From Chitinophaga pinensis DSM 2588 (GTDB taxonomy: Bacteria > Bacteroidota > Bacteroidia > Chitinophagales > Chitinophagaceae), in contig NC_013132.1 of the NCBI RefSeq assembly GCF_000024005.1, forward strand, positions 3,590,001-3,654,000: DNA of 64,000 bases, read 5' to 3'. How positions within the stretch are numbered: position 1 is the stretch's first letter; the number at the start of each line of letters is the position of its first letter. The notes beneath the pieces are model-generated. The model searched no databases and was not told where the DNA came from. It worked only from the letters and a program-made list of their open reading frames with translations. Position numbers and translations under genes: made by a program. Below, piece after piece: positions 53,086-64,000 of the stretch.

Positions 53086-53979
53086 CTAATCGAGGTTTTT
53101 GTTCCGGAAAGCCAGCGGCGTCATACCGGTGACTTTGGTAAACAGGCGTGAAAAGTAGGGGTAATCATCATAGCCCAATATAGTAGCTATCTCTTTTACA
53201 GATCTGTCGGAATGATAAAGCAGTCGTTTGGCTTCTAAAATAACGCGTTGTTGTATGTGATAGGAAACAGAATAGCCAGTAGTATTCCTGACACATTCGT
53301 TCAGGTAGGGTGTAGATAAGTTTAATTGCTGGGCATATTCAGCGGGGCGTTTTACAGTAGTAAATGTGCGGTCTAATAGCTTCCGGAAGGATTGGGTGAC
53401 GATTTCAAACCGGGAGAGTTTATCAGCCGGTTTGGATTGTTCCAGGTATTGTCCGATGATCAACCCAACCAGTGCATTACAACAGTCTTTTAATAAAGTA
53501 TGGTATACCTTGTTATAATCCCGTTTGGATAATTGTATGAAGAGCGCGGCCGCTTCTGCAATGGTATCGAAAGTCTCTTTCTTTAATACCAAAGGTTTGA
53601 CAGGTGTGATATCCTCCAGGAGCTGCAGGTATTCAGAATGTAGGTTTTCGTTATTGATCGCCAGACTGACAACCGTCACATTCTTAAATTCCATTGTACG
53701 GTGTACCTGGTCAGGATGCATGTACATGATGGATGAAGGCTTTATTTTGTAATGTTCAAAGTCAATGTCCATCGAAAGCGTTCCGCCTTCAACCAGGTAG
53801 AAGGAGTGACGATCATGCCGGTGGGCTTCCGCAATTCCCTCAATAGTATCAATATCTTCGACCTCGGCTAATTCCTCTAAAGAGCGTAAGTTTTTGATGA
53901 ATATTTTTTCAATAGACATGCCTGAGTTATACGTGTCGTCGAAGTGATTGACAGGAATGGACTTGTTTGTTTTACGCAT
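53086..53979 (-). CDS. AraC-family transcriptional regulator
   Basis: 297 residues. The N-terminal cupin-like sensor covers about residues 30-170 (HRHDRHSFYLVEGGTLSMDI). The C-terminal AraC HTH pair is FTTVKRPAEYAQQLNLSTPY and YHSDRSVKEIATILGYDDYP, with YFSRLFTKVTGMTPLAFRNK closing. It lies upstream of the FAD monooxygenase gene (80-base gap) and diverges from the MarR gene. It probably regulates the monooxygenase; the effector is unknown. Confidence 0.92.
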   Translation of the reverse strand: MRKTNKSIPVNHFDDTYNSGMSIEKIFIKNLRSLEELAEVEDIDTIEGIAEAHRHDRHSFYLVEGGTLSMDIDFEHYKIKPSSIMYMHPDQVHRTMEFKNVTVVSLAINNENLHSEYLQLLEDITPVKPLVLKKETFDTIAEAAALFIQLSKRDYNKVYHTLLKDCCNALVGLIIGQYLEQSKPADKLSRFEIVTQSFRKLLDRTFTTVKRPAEYAQQLNLSTPYLNECVRNTTGYSVSYHIQQRVILEAKRLLYHSDRSVKEIATILGYDDYPYFSRLFTKVTGMTPLAFRNKNLD

Positions 53980-54097
53980 CTTTTTCTATTCTCTGTTACA
54001 AATGTAAACTTTTACAGGCAGCTGCTATTTTCATCTTCCTTCCCCAGGCATATTTATACCGGAATTGAAAATTATTCATCTTGATTGTCCGGATAAT

Positions 54098-54136
54098 ATT
54101 ATCTTAGTGTCTAAGATATTTAGTTGATAAGATAAT
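54098..54136. promoter_or_regulatory. MarR operator: TATCTTAG-TGT-CTAAGATA with an extra half-site
   Basis: An inverted repeat with 8-bp perfect arms lies at 54100-54118. A third half-site TAAGATAA occurs at 54128-54135, so ATTATCTTA (54098-54106) also pairs with TAAGATAAT (54128-54136). The second half-site ends 3 bases before the marR start codon. Confidence 0.7.
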
Positions 54137-54138
54137 AT

Positions 54139-57212
<3,074 letters not shown>

Positions 57213-57234
57213 AACTAAGCTTTGATGCTGCTTT

Positions 57235-57300
57235 GAGTATAGTCATCCTTCGTTCGTCTTTCGTTAACAAAGGTTGGATGAGCGAAAGATGAGTATAGTC
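57235..57300. repeat. Direct repeat GAGTATAGTC flanking an imperfect hairpin
   Basis: GAGTATAGTC occurs at 57235-57244 and 57291-57300. Between them lies an imperfect inverted sequence (CATCCTTCGTTC versus GAGCGAAAGATG). It sits in the 99-base gap between the convergent rph and MscS genes and may be a small dispersed element or a terminator. Confidence 0.45.
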
Positions 57301-57311
57301 AGATAAGCAGA

Positions 57312-59093
57312 TTATACCTTTCCCCCATCCCTGACTACATGGTAGTTGGGAGACATAATCTCTATTCCGGCGTTGTTAAAAACATCCTGAATGTTTTCAA
57401 GAAGATTGCTATATATCACTGCCTGTTTGTTCGCTTCTTTTGTATAAGCATTGATCTGATAAGAGATATAGAAGTCATCAAGACTGGTCTGCAACACAAA
57501 TGGTTTGGGAGCTTCCTCTACGTGTACAGTCTTTAACGCCGCCGCAATCAGCAATTCATATGCCTGTTGCCAGGGTACGTCATACCCGATCGTAACAGTA
57601 TAGTGTACAATAAGACCTTCACTTTTGGTGTGACTTGAATAATTGATCGTCGAACTGGACAATACCATCGAATTGGGCACCGTCACATCTTCATTTTTAA
57701 TCGTTTTTATCCGTATTACCAACATAGACTTTTCTACAATATCTCCGACAACCTCACCAATCTTTACCCGGTCCCCAATGCGGAACGGACGCATATAAGT
57801 AATAACGAGACCTGCCACAATATTAGTAATAGCACTGGATGAACCGAGTGAAATGAGGATGCCAAGAAATACGGATACTCCCTGGAAAGCGGGTGAGCCG
57901 GAGCCGGGAAGGAAAGGAAATACCAGCACTAACATAAACGCGTAAAGCACAAACCGGAGGATGTTAAAAGTAGGTATTGCCCAGTCAGGATGAAATCCGC
58001 CAAGTTGAATATTCCCTCCTTTCACTTCATCGAAAAAGTATCTGATCCCTTTCAGCAGATACCTGAAAATGAAATAAATCACTATTACCTTGAAGAGATT
58101 GGGTAGATAGTCTATGATAGCTCTGGTTGCAGATTTTAATGGAGATAAGATCCATTTAAGGAGTGTGTCGGTCCAGGCTTCTGTTTCAGGAAATACACTG
58201 AACAAAAGGGGAAATGACAGGTAAACGATCAGGACAATAGACAGGATCTTTATGACCGTGTTTAATCTGAGCAATGCCTTTTCGAGATGGACAGCGGTTA
58301 TGATTTTTATCTTTCTGAGACGGAGGTCATGCAGGTATTTTTCTTTGTTTTTTGATATGAATACAGCTATCCGGCGGAAGATTTTATTTACCAGTACGAC
58401 AATGAGCGTCAGCAGGATAATGATCACTCCTACAAGGGCAATCCTTTTCAGCAGGTTAACAAGACTATGTGACGAGCGTTCCTTCGTAATAGTTTGTTTG
58501 ATGATAGCCAGATACGTTTGGGCCAGATCTATATTGCTTTTGCCAAACCAAAGTCCGTCCAGATTACCTATGCTGATAATAACTTCATTGTTGTTGTAGA
58601 TGATGTCATAATAACCTTCGTTTTCAACCATTACCAGTGAATCAGCTTCGAAGAAAGGGGCTTTATACAATCGCTCTATTTTACCTGATACCGCGCTGGC
58701 TCTGTCTCTTGCATTAAAAGACCCTGTGCGTGTAAAAATAAAAAACAAGGTATCCTGATTAAGAATAACAGGATAACCATTTGTGCTTTTTTTCAGGGCT
58801 TTGAGCTTTTCCAGTTGTGTGATATTGCGCAAAGAGTCATTTACTGCAATACGCCGTAGTTGTGCTTCAAGTTCTTCTGTACGCTTGACATTGCCGGCCA
58901 CAACAGCTAGTTCTTTGGTTAACTGTTGTTTGACTAATGAATCTATTCGCTTTTGCTGTTCTTCCTTCACCAGCAACGCTTCATTAATTGTGGTACTGTC
59001 AACGCCTGCAGGAGGGAGGGATTCCTGCGCAAAACAATGATGACCGACAACTGCAAACAACAGCGCAAATAGTAACATTTTAAGATGAACCAT
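57312..59093 (-). CDS. MscS-family mechanosensitive channel with a periplasmic N-terminal domain
   Basis: 593 residues. A signal peptide (MLLFALLFAVVGHHCFA) is followed by a ~190-residue Glu/Lys-rich periplasmic part (LLVKEEQQKRIDSLVKQQLT) that looks partly coiled-coil. Transmembrane segments begin at about residue 215 (RIALVGVIIILLTLIVVLVN). The pore and MscS core contain LGSSSAITNIVAGLVITYMR and FRIGDRVKIGEVVGDIVEKS, then VTVPNSMVLSSSTINYSSHT. The C-terminus is the alpha/beta MscS domain. It would protect against hypo-osmotic shock; the family is large, so the exact subtype is open. Confidence 0.92.
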   Translation of the reverse strand: MVHLKMLLFALLFAVVGHHCFAQESLPPAGVDSTTINEALLVKEEQQKRIDSLVKQQLTKELAVVAGNVKRTEELEAQLRRIAVNDSLRNITQLEKLKALKKSTNGYPVILNQDTLFFIFTRTGSFNARDRASAVSGKIERLYKAPFFEADSLVMVENEGYYDIIYNNNEVIISIGNLDGLWFGKSNIDLAQTYLAIIKQTITKERSSHSLVNLLKRIALVGVIIILLTLIVVLVNKIFRRIAVFISKNKEKYLHDLRLRKIKIITAVHLEKALLRLNTVIKILSIVLIVYLSFPLLFSVFPETEAWTDTLLKWILSPLKSATRAIIDYLPNLFKVIVIYFIFRYLLKGIRYFFDEVKGGNIQLGGFHPDWAIPTFNILRFVLYAFMLVLVFPFLPGSGSPAFQGVSVFLGILISLGSSSAITNIVAGLVITYMRPFRIGDRVKIGEVVGDIVEKSMLVIRIKTIKNEDVTVPNSMVLSSSTINYSSHTKSEGLIVHYTVTIGYDVPWQQAYELLIAAALKTVHVEEAPKPFVLQTSLDDFYISYQINAYTKEANKQAVIYSNLLENIQDVFNNAGIEIMSPNYHVVRDGGKV

Positions 59094-59173
59094 AGATAAC
59101 TTTATTAGCCATTAAGTATCAATATATTAAAGATAGCGTATTCCATTTTATCAGCTGGCAGGAAAGAGGTTGG

Positions 59174-59223
59174 CATAAAAAAAGCTGCCTGGTGTCTTTT
59201 GGCACCAGGCAGCTTTTTTTATG
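59174..59223 (-). terminator. Strong hairpin terminator after the large secreted-protein gene
   Basis: A 21-bp perfect stem (arms 59174-59194 and 59203-59223; core AGCTGCCTGGTG) with an 8-base loop and A/T runs on both sides ends 15 bases beyond the stop codon of the minus-strand gene. Confidence 0.9.
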
Positions 59224-59237
59224 TTCTTACAATATGT

Positions 59238-62200
59238 TTACTTAATCAATATCACATGTCCTTTCCTTAAAAACTCTCCGTCACAAGGGTTAGACGCCTG
59301 TACAAACCAGTAATAACTACCCGCTTCCTGCATGGCTCCTTTGTACATACCGTTCCAGCCTTTTGAGGCATCAGTAGTGGTAAATACCAGTTCTCCCCAG
59401 CGATTGTACACAGAGAAGACTTTGATTTTATTCTCTCCTGAACTTCTCAGACGGAATATATCGTTTACGCCATCTCCGTTAGGTGTAAAACCTGTCGGTG
59501 CGTAAATCTCGGCACTACCCGTTTTAAGGAATTCTACCCTGATTGAATCGTCTGTATAACAACCTGTTGCATTGTAGACTCTTACCGCGTAGGTGGTGCT
59601 TGCTCCCGGACGTGCAACCGGGTTCGCTACTGCCGGATTATTCAGTCCCGTTACCGGAGACCACTCATAACGGGTACCGCCTGTAGCGATCAGTTGTGCG
59701 GCGCCCACGGAACAGTTGATATCATTGGATTTAGAGACAGTCACATCCGGTACCGGATCAATATTGATCCTTACCGTCATTTGTTCTGTTCTGTGACAAA
59801 CCGTATCCGAGATCAGCAGACTATATTCAATCGACTCAGTAGGCATACCTATCGGATTGCTGATATTATCAGCGCTTAGATAAGTGCTCGGCGTCCATCT
59901 GTAAGTATCTCCGCCTGTCGCCAGGAAGTTGATCTGAGAAAGTTCACAGTAGGAGGTATCGCTCGGATTTACTGTGAATGCAGCCGCAGAACGGTAGTCC
60001 AGCTGGATCGTATCTGTTACTATGTTATTACAGTTGTCCGTTGCTCTTACATAGTACTCGCCTGATTGTGCATTCACCGTGTAAGTACGGGAAGTGCTGC
60101 CGTCCTGCCAGCTATAAGTACGGAATCCTGCACCGGCATCCAGTGTAATCACACGACCGTCACAAATGGTACTGTCAGCACCCAGTTCCAGCAGAGGTGT
60201 TTGATTGATCGTAACGTTCACTGTCCGTGTTTGTGTTCTGTGACAAACCGTATCAGAGATCACTACATTGTAAGTGATCGCCTGTGTCGGTGTCGCTACC
60301 GGATTGCTGATATTGTCAGCGCTCAGGTATGTATTCGGCGTCCATGCATAAGTATCTCCGCCTGCAGCCCGGTAGTTGATCTGTCCGGGAAGGCAGATAG
60401 CGGTATCCGCCGGCGTTACCGTAAACAGTGTAGCCGGACGGTAGTTCATGCGAATCGTATCTGATGATGCATTGTTACAATTGTCAATGACGTCTACATA
60501 ATACGTACCGGAAGCATTTATTGTGAGTGTCTGTGAAGTGCTGCCATCCTGCCATCTGTAGCTACGGAATCCTGCACCGGCATCCAGCGTTATATTGCCG
60601 GCATCACAGATGGTGCTGTCGGCTCCCAGTTCCAGCGTAGGTACCTGCGCTACGTTGACATTGATGCTAAATGATTGAGATCTGTTACAAACAGTATCAG
60701 AAATCACCAGGTTATAAGTGATGGACTGTGTTGGCGTCGCTATCGGATTGCTGACATTGTCAGCGCTCAGGTAAGTATTCGGCGTCCATGTATAGACATC
60801 TCCACCTGCAGCCTGGAAATTCACCGGCGCAGACGCACAGACTGTGGTATCAGTCGGCGTTACGGCAAACTGTGTAGCAGTCCGGTAGCTCAGGTGAATG
60901 GTATCTGATATGATATGATTACAGTTGTCAGTAACGTCTACATAGTATTCCCCTGCAGCAGTTGCGGTGAGTGTGCTGGACGTACTGCCATCCTGCCATC
61001 TGTAAGTCTGGAAACCTGCACCGGCATCCAGCGTTACAGCAGCGCCGTTACAGATAATCGTGTCAGCACCCAGTTCCAGGGTAGGCGGCGTTTCGATATG
61101 AATCGTAGCAGTCAACTGCTGGTTTCTCATACAAACGGTATCAGAGATCATTACATTGTACACGATCGATGCCGTTGGCGTACCTACCGGATTGCTGATA
61201 CTGGCATTATTTAAATAGGTAGCCGGCGTCCATACGTAGGTATCTCCCCCTGTAGCCAGGAAGTTGATCGGTGATGGAGAACAAAGGGTAGTATCAGTCG
61301 GATACACGGAGAAGTCCGCCAGGGAACGGTAGTTCACACGGATCGTATCTGAAAATACATTATTACAATAGTCTGTGGTTGTTACGTAATATCTGCCTGT
61401 CATTCCATTCACAATATACGTCTGTGCGGTGCTGCCATCCTGCCATCTGTAGGTACGGAATCCGGCACCGGCATCCAGCGTCACCGCCAGACCGTTACAG
61501 ACAATGCTGTCTCTTCCCAGTTCCAGAACAGGCGCCGGCAGTACACGTACCAGCAACGTGTCCCGCTGTACCTCACAGGCAAGCTGGTTTTCTACGATAA
61601 GCTGCTGCGCACCGGCAGTACCGAATACGACCCTGATCGTTGAGTCATTCACGATTCTGGAAGTAGCGCCTGCAGGCAATGTCCAGCTGGCAGTGCCGAT
61701 ACCACATGCACCTGTACGGGCAATGTATGTGACAGAATCCGTCAGACTACACACCGTATCTCTTCCTTGTATACTGATATCTCCGCAGACAGCCGCCGTT
61801 TTACACAGAGAATCTACGTTAAACGTAAAATTGGTGCTGGCCGCTGTGAATTGTGTATTCAGGAAATTATAGTCAGTGATGGAGTTAAAGGCATAACCTG
61901 GCACTTTGGTATAGCTGACAGGGGTAGTCGTTCTCGACACATCTTCATTCGGACAGTTGTCAAACATACCAGCGGCCGTCAGCTTCATCACAAGTACGTG
62001 ATTGTCTTCGCTTCCCACTGTCCAGATGCTTCCGTCAGTAGCTTCAATGGTATACCCTGTCCACATTTGCTGTGTAGAGGTAAAACGTTTGGTATATACG
62101 AGGTTGTGGTTCTGATCAAATTTGAACAGGTAGCCGGTGTTGCCCGTCCGCGGACTACTAGCCAGGATGTATCCGTTATCCGCAGTTTGTACAAACCCTG

Positions 62201-63101
62201 AATACCAGCCATTATTATAAGGTGTACTGATGTCCAGTTTAAATGCCTGTTTGGGCAACATGTTGTCATCAAAGATGATAAAACCATCCTGCTTCTGGGT
62301 ATAATCGGCGCCATCGATAATATGCACACCCACACGGTATTCTCCTACAGGAGAATGTTCAATTTTTGTACTGAAAGAGCTTCTGTTATCAATACTGTAA
62401 GCGTCAGTAGTGTATAATGTACCATCGGCCAGCGACATTTTAAGGTATATGTCGACGTGTTCATAAGGATGGCGCCCCATACCGGTCACGATCAGGGTAT
62501 CGCCTTTCTGGATGGCAGAATAAGCTGTTTCGTCTGAATCCAAGGCAAGCCTTTTCGTCCAGAGGATGTTACCTGCATCATCAAGTTTTACGATCATCCA
62601 GTCGGATGCATAGCTGGAAGCATATTCAAGTCCGGTTAAAATGTAGCCATTGTCAGTGGTACTGAGAATGTCAAGACCAAGGCTGGTGTCGCCGCTGATG
62701 GAAAATTTGGAAGACCATAGCAGGTTACCGTCAACGTCTATTTTCATAGCCATCGCTTCACCGCCGGAATTGCCATAAGAGAAAGTCTGCGCAGCTAAAA
62801 TGATCGAACCATCCAGCGCCAGACTCATTCTTCTGAATTGCTCACGTGCAGCACCGCCGTAGGTCTTACTCCATACGATCTGGCCACTACGGGTGATCCT
62901 GGTCAGAAACAGGTCGGTGTTACCAGCGCCGAAACTGGTGGTTTCTCCACCAATGATCATGTCTCCGCCAGCAATTTCAATAATACTCTGAGCTGATTCC
63001 GAACCATTTCCCCTCAGAATAAATCTGAATGTACTACTCGTACATTGCGAATAGACGTTACCTGCTATCAGTAACGACAGAATAAAGAAAACAAACTTCA
63101 T
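59238..63101 (-). CDS. Large secreted repeat protein with a T9SS type B (gliding-motility) C-terminal domain
   Basis: 1287 residues. A signal peptide (MKFVFFILSLLIAGNVYSQ) precedes a ~390-residue region of beta-propeller-like repeats (LFLTRITRSGQIVWSKTYGG, KIDVDGNLLWSSKF). After a Cys-rich linker come four tandem modules of about 148 residues, each with PxLELGADSxxC, TLDAGAGFRTYRWQDGSTS, YYVxxTDNCNN, then TGGDTYxWTPxTYLSADNIS and NPIATPT-ITYNVVISDTVC; a degenerate half-module follows. The last ~90 residues (YAPTGFTPNGDGVNDIFRLR to FLRKGHVILIK) are the gliding-motility-associated C-terminal domain that directs secretion by the type IX system. It is probably a cell-surface adhesin or scaffold. 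Duplicate modules may vary in number. Confidence 0.92.
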   Translation of the reverse strand: MKFVFFILSLLIAGNVYSQCTSSTFRFILRGNGSESAQSIIEIAGGDMIIGGETTSFGAGNTDLFLTRITRSGQIVWSKTYGGAAREQFRRMSLALDGSIILAAQTFSYGNSGGEAMAMKIDVDGNLLWSSKFSISGDTSLGLDILSTTDNGYILTGLEYASSYASDWMIVKLDDAGNILWTKRLALDSDETAYSAIQKGDTLIVTGMGRHPYEHVDIYLKMSLADGTLYTTDAYSIDNRSSFSTKIEHSPVGEYRVGVHIIDGADYTQKQDGFIIFDDNMLPKQAFKLDISTPYNNGWYSGFVQTADNGYILASSPRTGNTGYLFKFDQNHNLVYTKRFTSTQQMWTGYTIEATDGSIWTVGSEDNHVLVMKLTAAGMFDNCPNEDVSRTTTPVSYTKVPGYAFNSITDYNFLNTQFTAASTNFTFNVDSLCKTAAVCGDISIQGRDTVCSLTDSVTYIARTGACGIGTASWTLPAGATSRIVNDSTIRVVFGTAGAQQLIVENQLACEVQRDTLLVRVLPAPVLELGRDSIVCNGLAVTLDAGAGFRTYRWQDGSTAQTYIVNGMTGRYYVTTTDYCNNVFSDTIRVNYRSLADFSVYPTDTTLCSPSPINFLATGGDTYVWTPATYLNNASISNPVGTPTASIVYNVMISDTVCMRNQQLTATIHIETPPTLELGADTIICNGAAVTLDAGAGFQTYRWQDGSTSSTLTATAAGEYYVDVTDNCNHIISDTIHLSYRTATQFAVTPTDTTVCASAPVNFQAAGGDVYTWTPNTYLSADNVSNPIATPTQSITYNLVISDTVCNRSQSFSINVNVAQVPTLELGADSTICDAGNITLDAGAGFRSYRWQDGSTSQTLTINASGTYYVDVIDNCNNASSDTIRMNYRPATLFTVTPADTAICLPGQINYRAAGGDTYAWTPNTYLSADNISNPVATPTQAITYNVVISDTVCHRTQTRTVNVTINQTPLLELGADSTICDGRVITLDAGAGFRTYSWQDGSTSRTYTVNAQSGEYYVRATDNCNNIVTDTIQLDYRSAAAFTVNPSDTSYCELSQINFLATGGDTYRWTPSTYLSADNISNPIGMPTESIEYSLLISDTVCHRTEQMTVRINIDPVPDVTVSKSNDINCSVGAAQLIATGGTRYEWSPVTGLNNPAVANPVARPGASTTYAVRVYNATGCYTDDSIRVEFLKTGSAEIYAPTGFTPNGDGVNDIFRLRSSGENKIKVFSVYNRWGELVFTTTDASKGWNGMYKGAMQEAGSYYWFVQASNPCDGEFLRKGHVILIK
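59750..61545 (-). repeat. Four tandem ~445-bp repeats in the secreted protein gene
   Basis: The LELG-coding segments (CCCAGTTCCAG on the plus strand) fall near 61517, 61071, 60627 and 60181, i.e. 444-446 bp apart. The repeats are diverged at many positions, so they are old, but long identical blocks remain. They encode the 148-residue modules described for the gene. Confidence 0.85.
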
Positions 63102-63330
63102 AGATAAAGGTCTAAGGGATAATCACACGTTAGGTTATATTGTACTCCTTTCAGGGAGCAAAGTAAAGACATTTAACGGACATTTTTAATGCGTGGAGGA
63201 AATAAACAGAAATAAGTGTAAATGCATAAGGGTTTGAGTGTCAGTAAAGTATGGCTGAGGGGTGGTTTGAGTATTTCGGAGAAATAAAAATGTGCTTAGC
63301 TTTCCTGTCTGAATACCACGATCAGCACAT

Positions 63331-63358
63331 AAAAAAACCGGCTGCTAGGTGCAGCCGG
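63331..63358 (-). terminator. Terminator of the DUF808 gene
   Basis: CCGGCTGC (63338-63345) pairs with GCAGCCGG (63351-63358) around TAGGT; seven A on the plus strand give the T run on the minus strand. The rest of the 301-base gap 63102-63402 contains no gene and only the promoter region of the secreted-protein gene. Confidence 0.85.
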
Positions 63359-63402
63359 CCGGTTATTTACAGTGATGAAAATGTTTCGTATGTCCTTGCA
63401 GA

Positions 63403-64000
63403 TTAGCGCTTTACCAATGCCACGATCTTTTTACTAACGGTTACGACACCTACTGTCAATAAACCGGCAAGTAGTCCGATGCCGGCCTCTTTAATAAAGG
63501 ATGGCCACGTCGGCAGCAGGTGATGTAAAAAGTCGATGTTATGAACGAAAATGCCCCCTGAAACAAGGATTAAAGCAATTGTTCCGACAACGGCCAGCAT
63601 TCTGATAATCAATGGAAGTGCTTTTACCAGCAAACCTCCTAATACAGAGAGTGCCCCTTTATTGCCGGAGTGTTTGATCAGTTTAAATCCTGCATCGTCC
63701 ATTCTGACAATGAGGGCAACGATACCGTATACACCGATCGTCGCCAGTATGGCAACAATGGAAACGGTCAGGATCTGTGTAACCAGTTCTGCTTCCAGTA
63801 CAGATCCCAGGGCAATAATGACGATCTCTACAGAAAGGATGAAGTCAGTTACAATCGCAGATTTGATCTTCGCTTTTTCTGCCTCACTGGCACTGAGCTG
63901 CACAGCTTCCGCTGCTTCATGACCTGCTGCTTCGTGATGGAAAAAATACTCTATAATCTTTTCTACGCCCTCATATGCCAGGTAAAATCCGCCGAGTACC
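63403..64000 (-). CDS. DUF808 (YedI-type) membrane protein, 5' end outside the window
   Basis: At least 199 residues are visible; the frame continues past the right edge. It reads LGGFYLAYEGVEKIIEYFFH then EAEKAKIKSAIVTDFILSVE, the conserved core of the DUF808/YedI family, followed by four or more hydrophobic segments (ILTVSIVAILATIGVYGIVA, MLAVVGTIALILVSGGIFVH, GIGLLAGLLTVGVVTVSKKI). An internal GTG at 63903 is not the start. The function is not established. A terminator lies 45 bases after the stop. Confidence 0.9.
   Translation of the reverse strand, partial: VLGGFYLAYEGVEKIIEYFFHHEAAGHEAAEAVQLSASEAEKAKIKSAIVTDFILSVEIVIIALGSVLEAELVTQILTVSIVAILATIGVYGIVALIVRMDDAGFKLIKHSGNKGALSVLGGLLVKALPLIIRMLAVVGTIALILVSGGIFVHNIDFLHHLLPTWPSFIKEAGIGLLAGLLTVGVVTVSKKIVALVKR

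Noticed and set aside
59750..61545. Tandem repeats as a mobile or CRISPR-like array
   Set aside because: The 445-bp units are in frame and encode protein modules of the secreted protein.

Overview
The window comes from a Bacteroidota chromosome, most likely a Chitinophaga-like member of the Chitinophagaceae. This is inferred from an ECF sigma/FecR/SusC/SusD locus, a secreted protein ending in a gliding-motility-type (T9SS type B) C-terminal domain, a GSCFA protein, a TAnnTTTG promoter and the general absence of Shine-Dalgarno sequences. No plasmid or phage backbone genes are visible.

Layout. 0-2 kb: a MocR-family regulator and a divergent ArsR regulator. 2-8.8 kb: a complete drug or ion efflux operon (TetR, TolC, HlyD, two ABC ATPases, two ABC-2 permeases) laid out like enterobacterial ybiH(cecR)-ybhGFSR, with the double ATPase split into two genes and two matching TetR palindromes. 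8.9-16.3 kb: a second MocR regulator, an alkylation-repair operon (ArsR-Ada sensor fusion, AlkA glycosylase, Ogt methyltransferase), and a PLP-decarboxylase / EamA exporter / GNAT-DinB operon whose promoter carries the same motif as the MocR promoter. 16.3-19.7 kb: housekeeping genes (NUDIX, RlmB, HMG-CoA lyase-like, GSCFA).

19.76-30.64 kb: tRNA-Lys(UUU) followed by an AT-rich segment with signs of a decayed island. It holds an amidohydrolase, a TetR regulator with a perfect 28-bp palindrome, several orphan hypotheticals, a truncated LuxR fragment, a zinc-ribbon protein and two tandem short-chain dehydrogenases behind Crp/Fnr-type sites. It contains several relics resembling tRNA 3' ends, the last of which repeats both ends of the tRNA-Lys 3' part. 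No integrase is left.

30.9-41.2 kb: an ECF sigma, FecR, STN-domain SusC and SusD set followed on the same strand by a GldA-like ATPase and a GldF-GldG fusion. 41.4-45.5 kb: two DJ-1/PfpI proteins (a GlxA-type AraC regulator and a secreted one with a heavy-metal-binding finger), a secreted non-specific nuclease, and a 44-residue RiPP-like precursor peptide. 45.5-51.8 kb: an FtsX/MacB permease, an M57-type lipoprotein protease and a GH92 alpha-mannosidase. 51.9-57.2 kb: a FAD monooxygenase, an AraC regulator, and a MarR gene just upstream of a probable rifampicin phosphotransferase. 57.3-64 kb: an MscS-type channel, a large secreted repeat protein and a DUF808 membrane protein cut by the window edge.

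The points most worth following are the ArsR-Ada fusion with three operators spaced exactly 21 bp apart, the orphan RiPP-like peptide, the tRNA-Lys island with its tRNA-like relics, the MocR operators shared with the decarboxylase operon, and a MocR protein whose PLP lysine is replaced by histidine.
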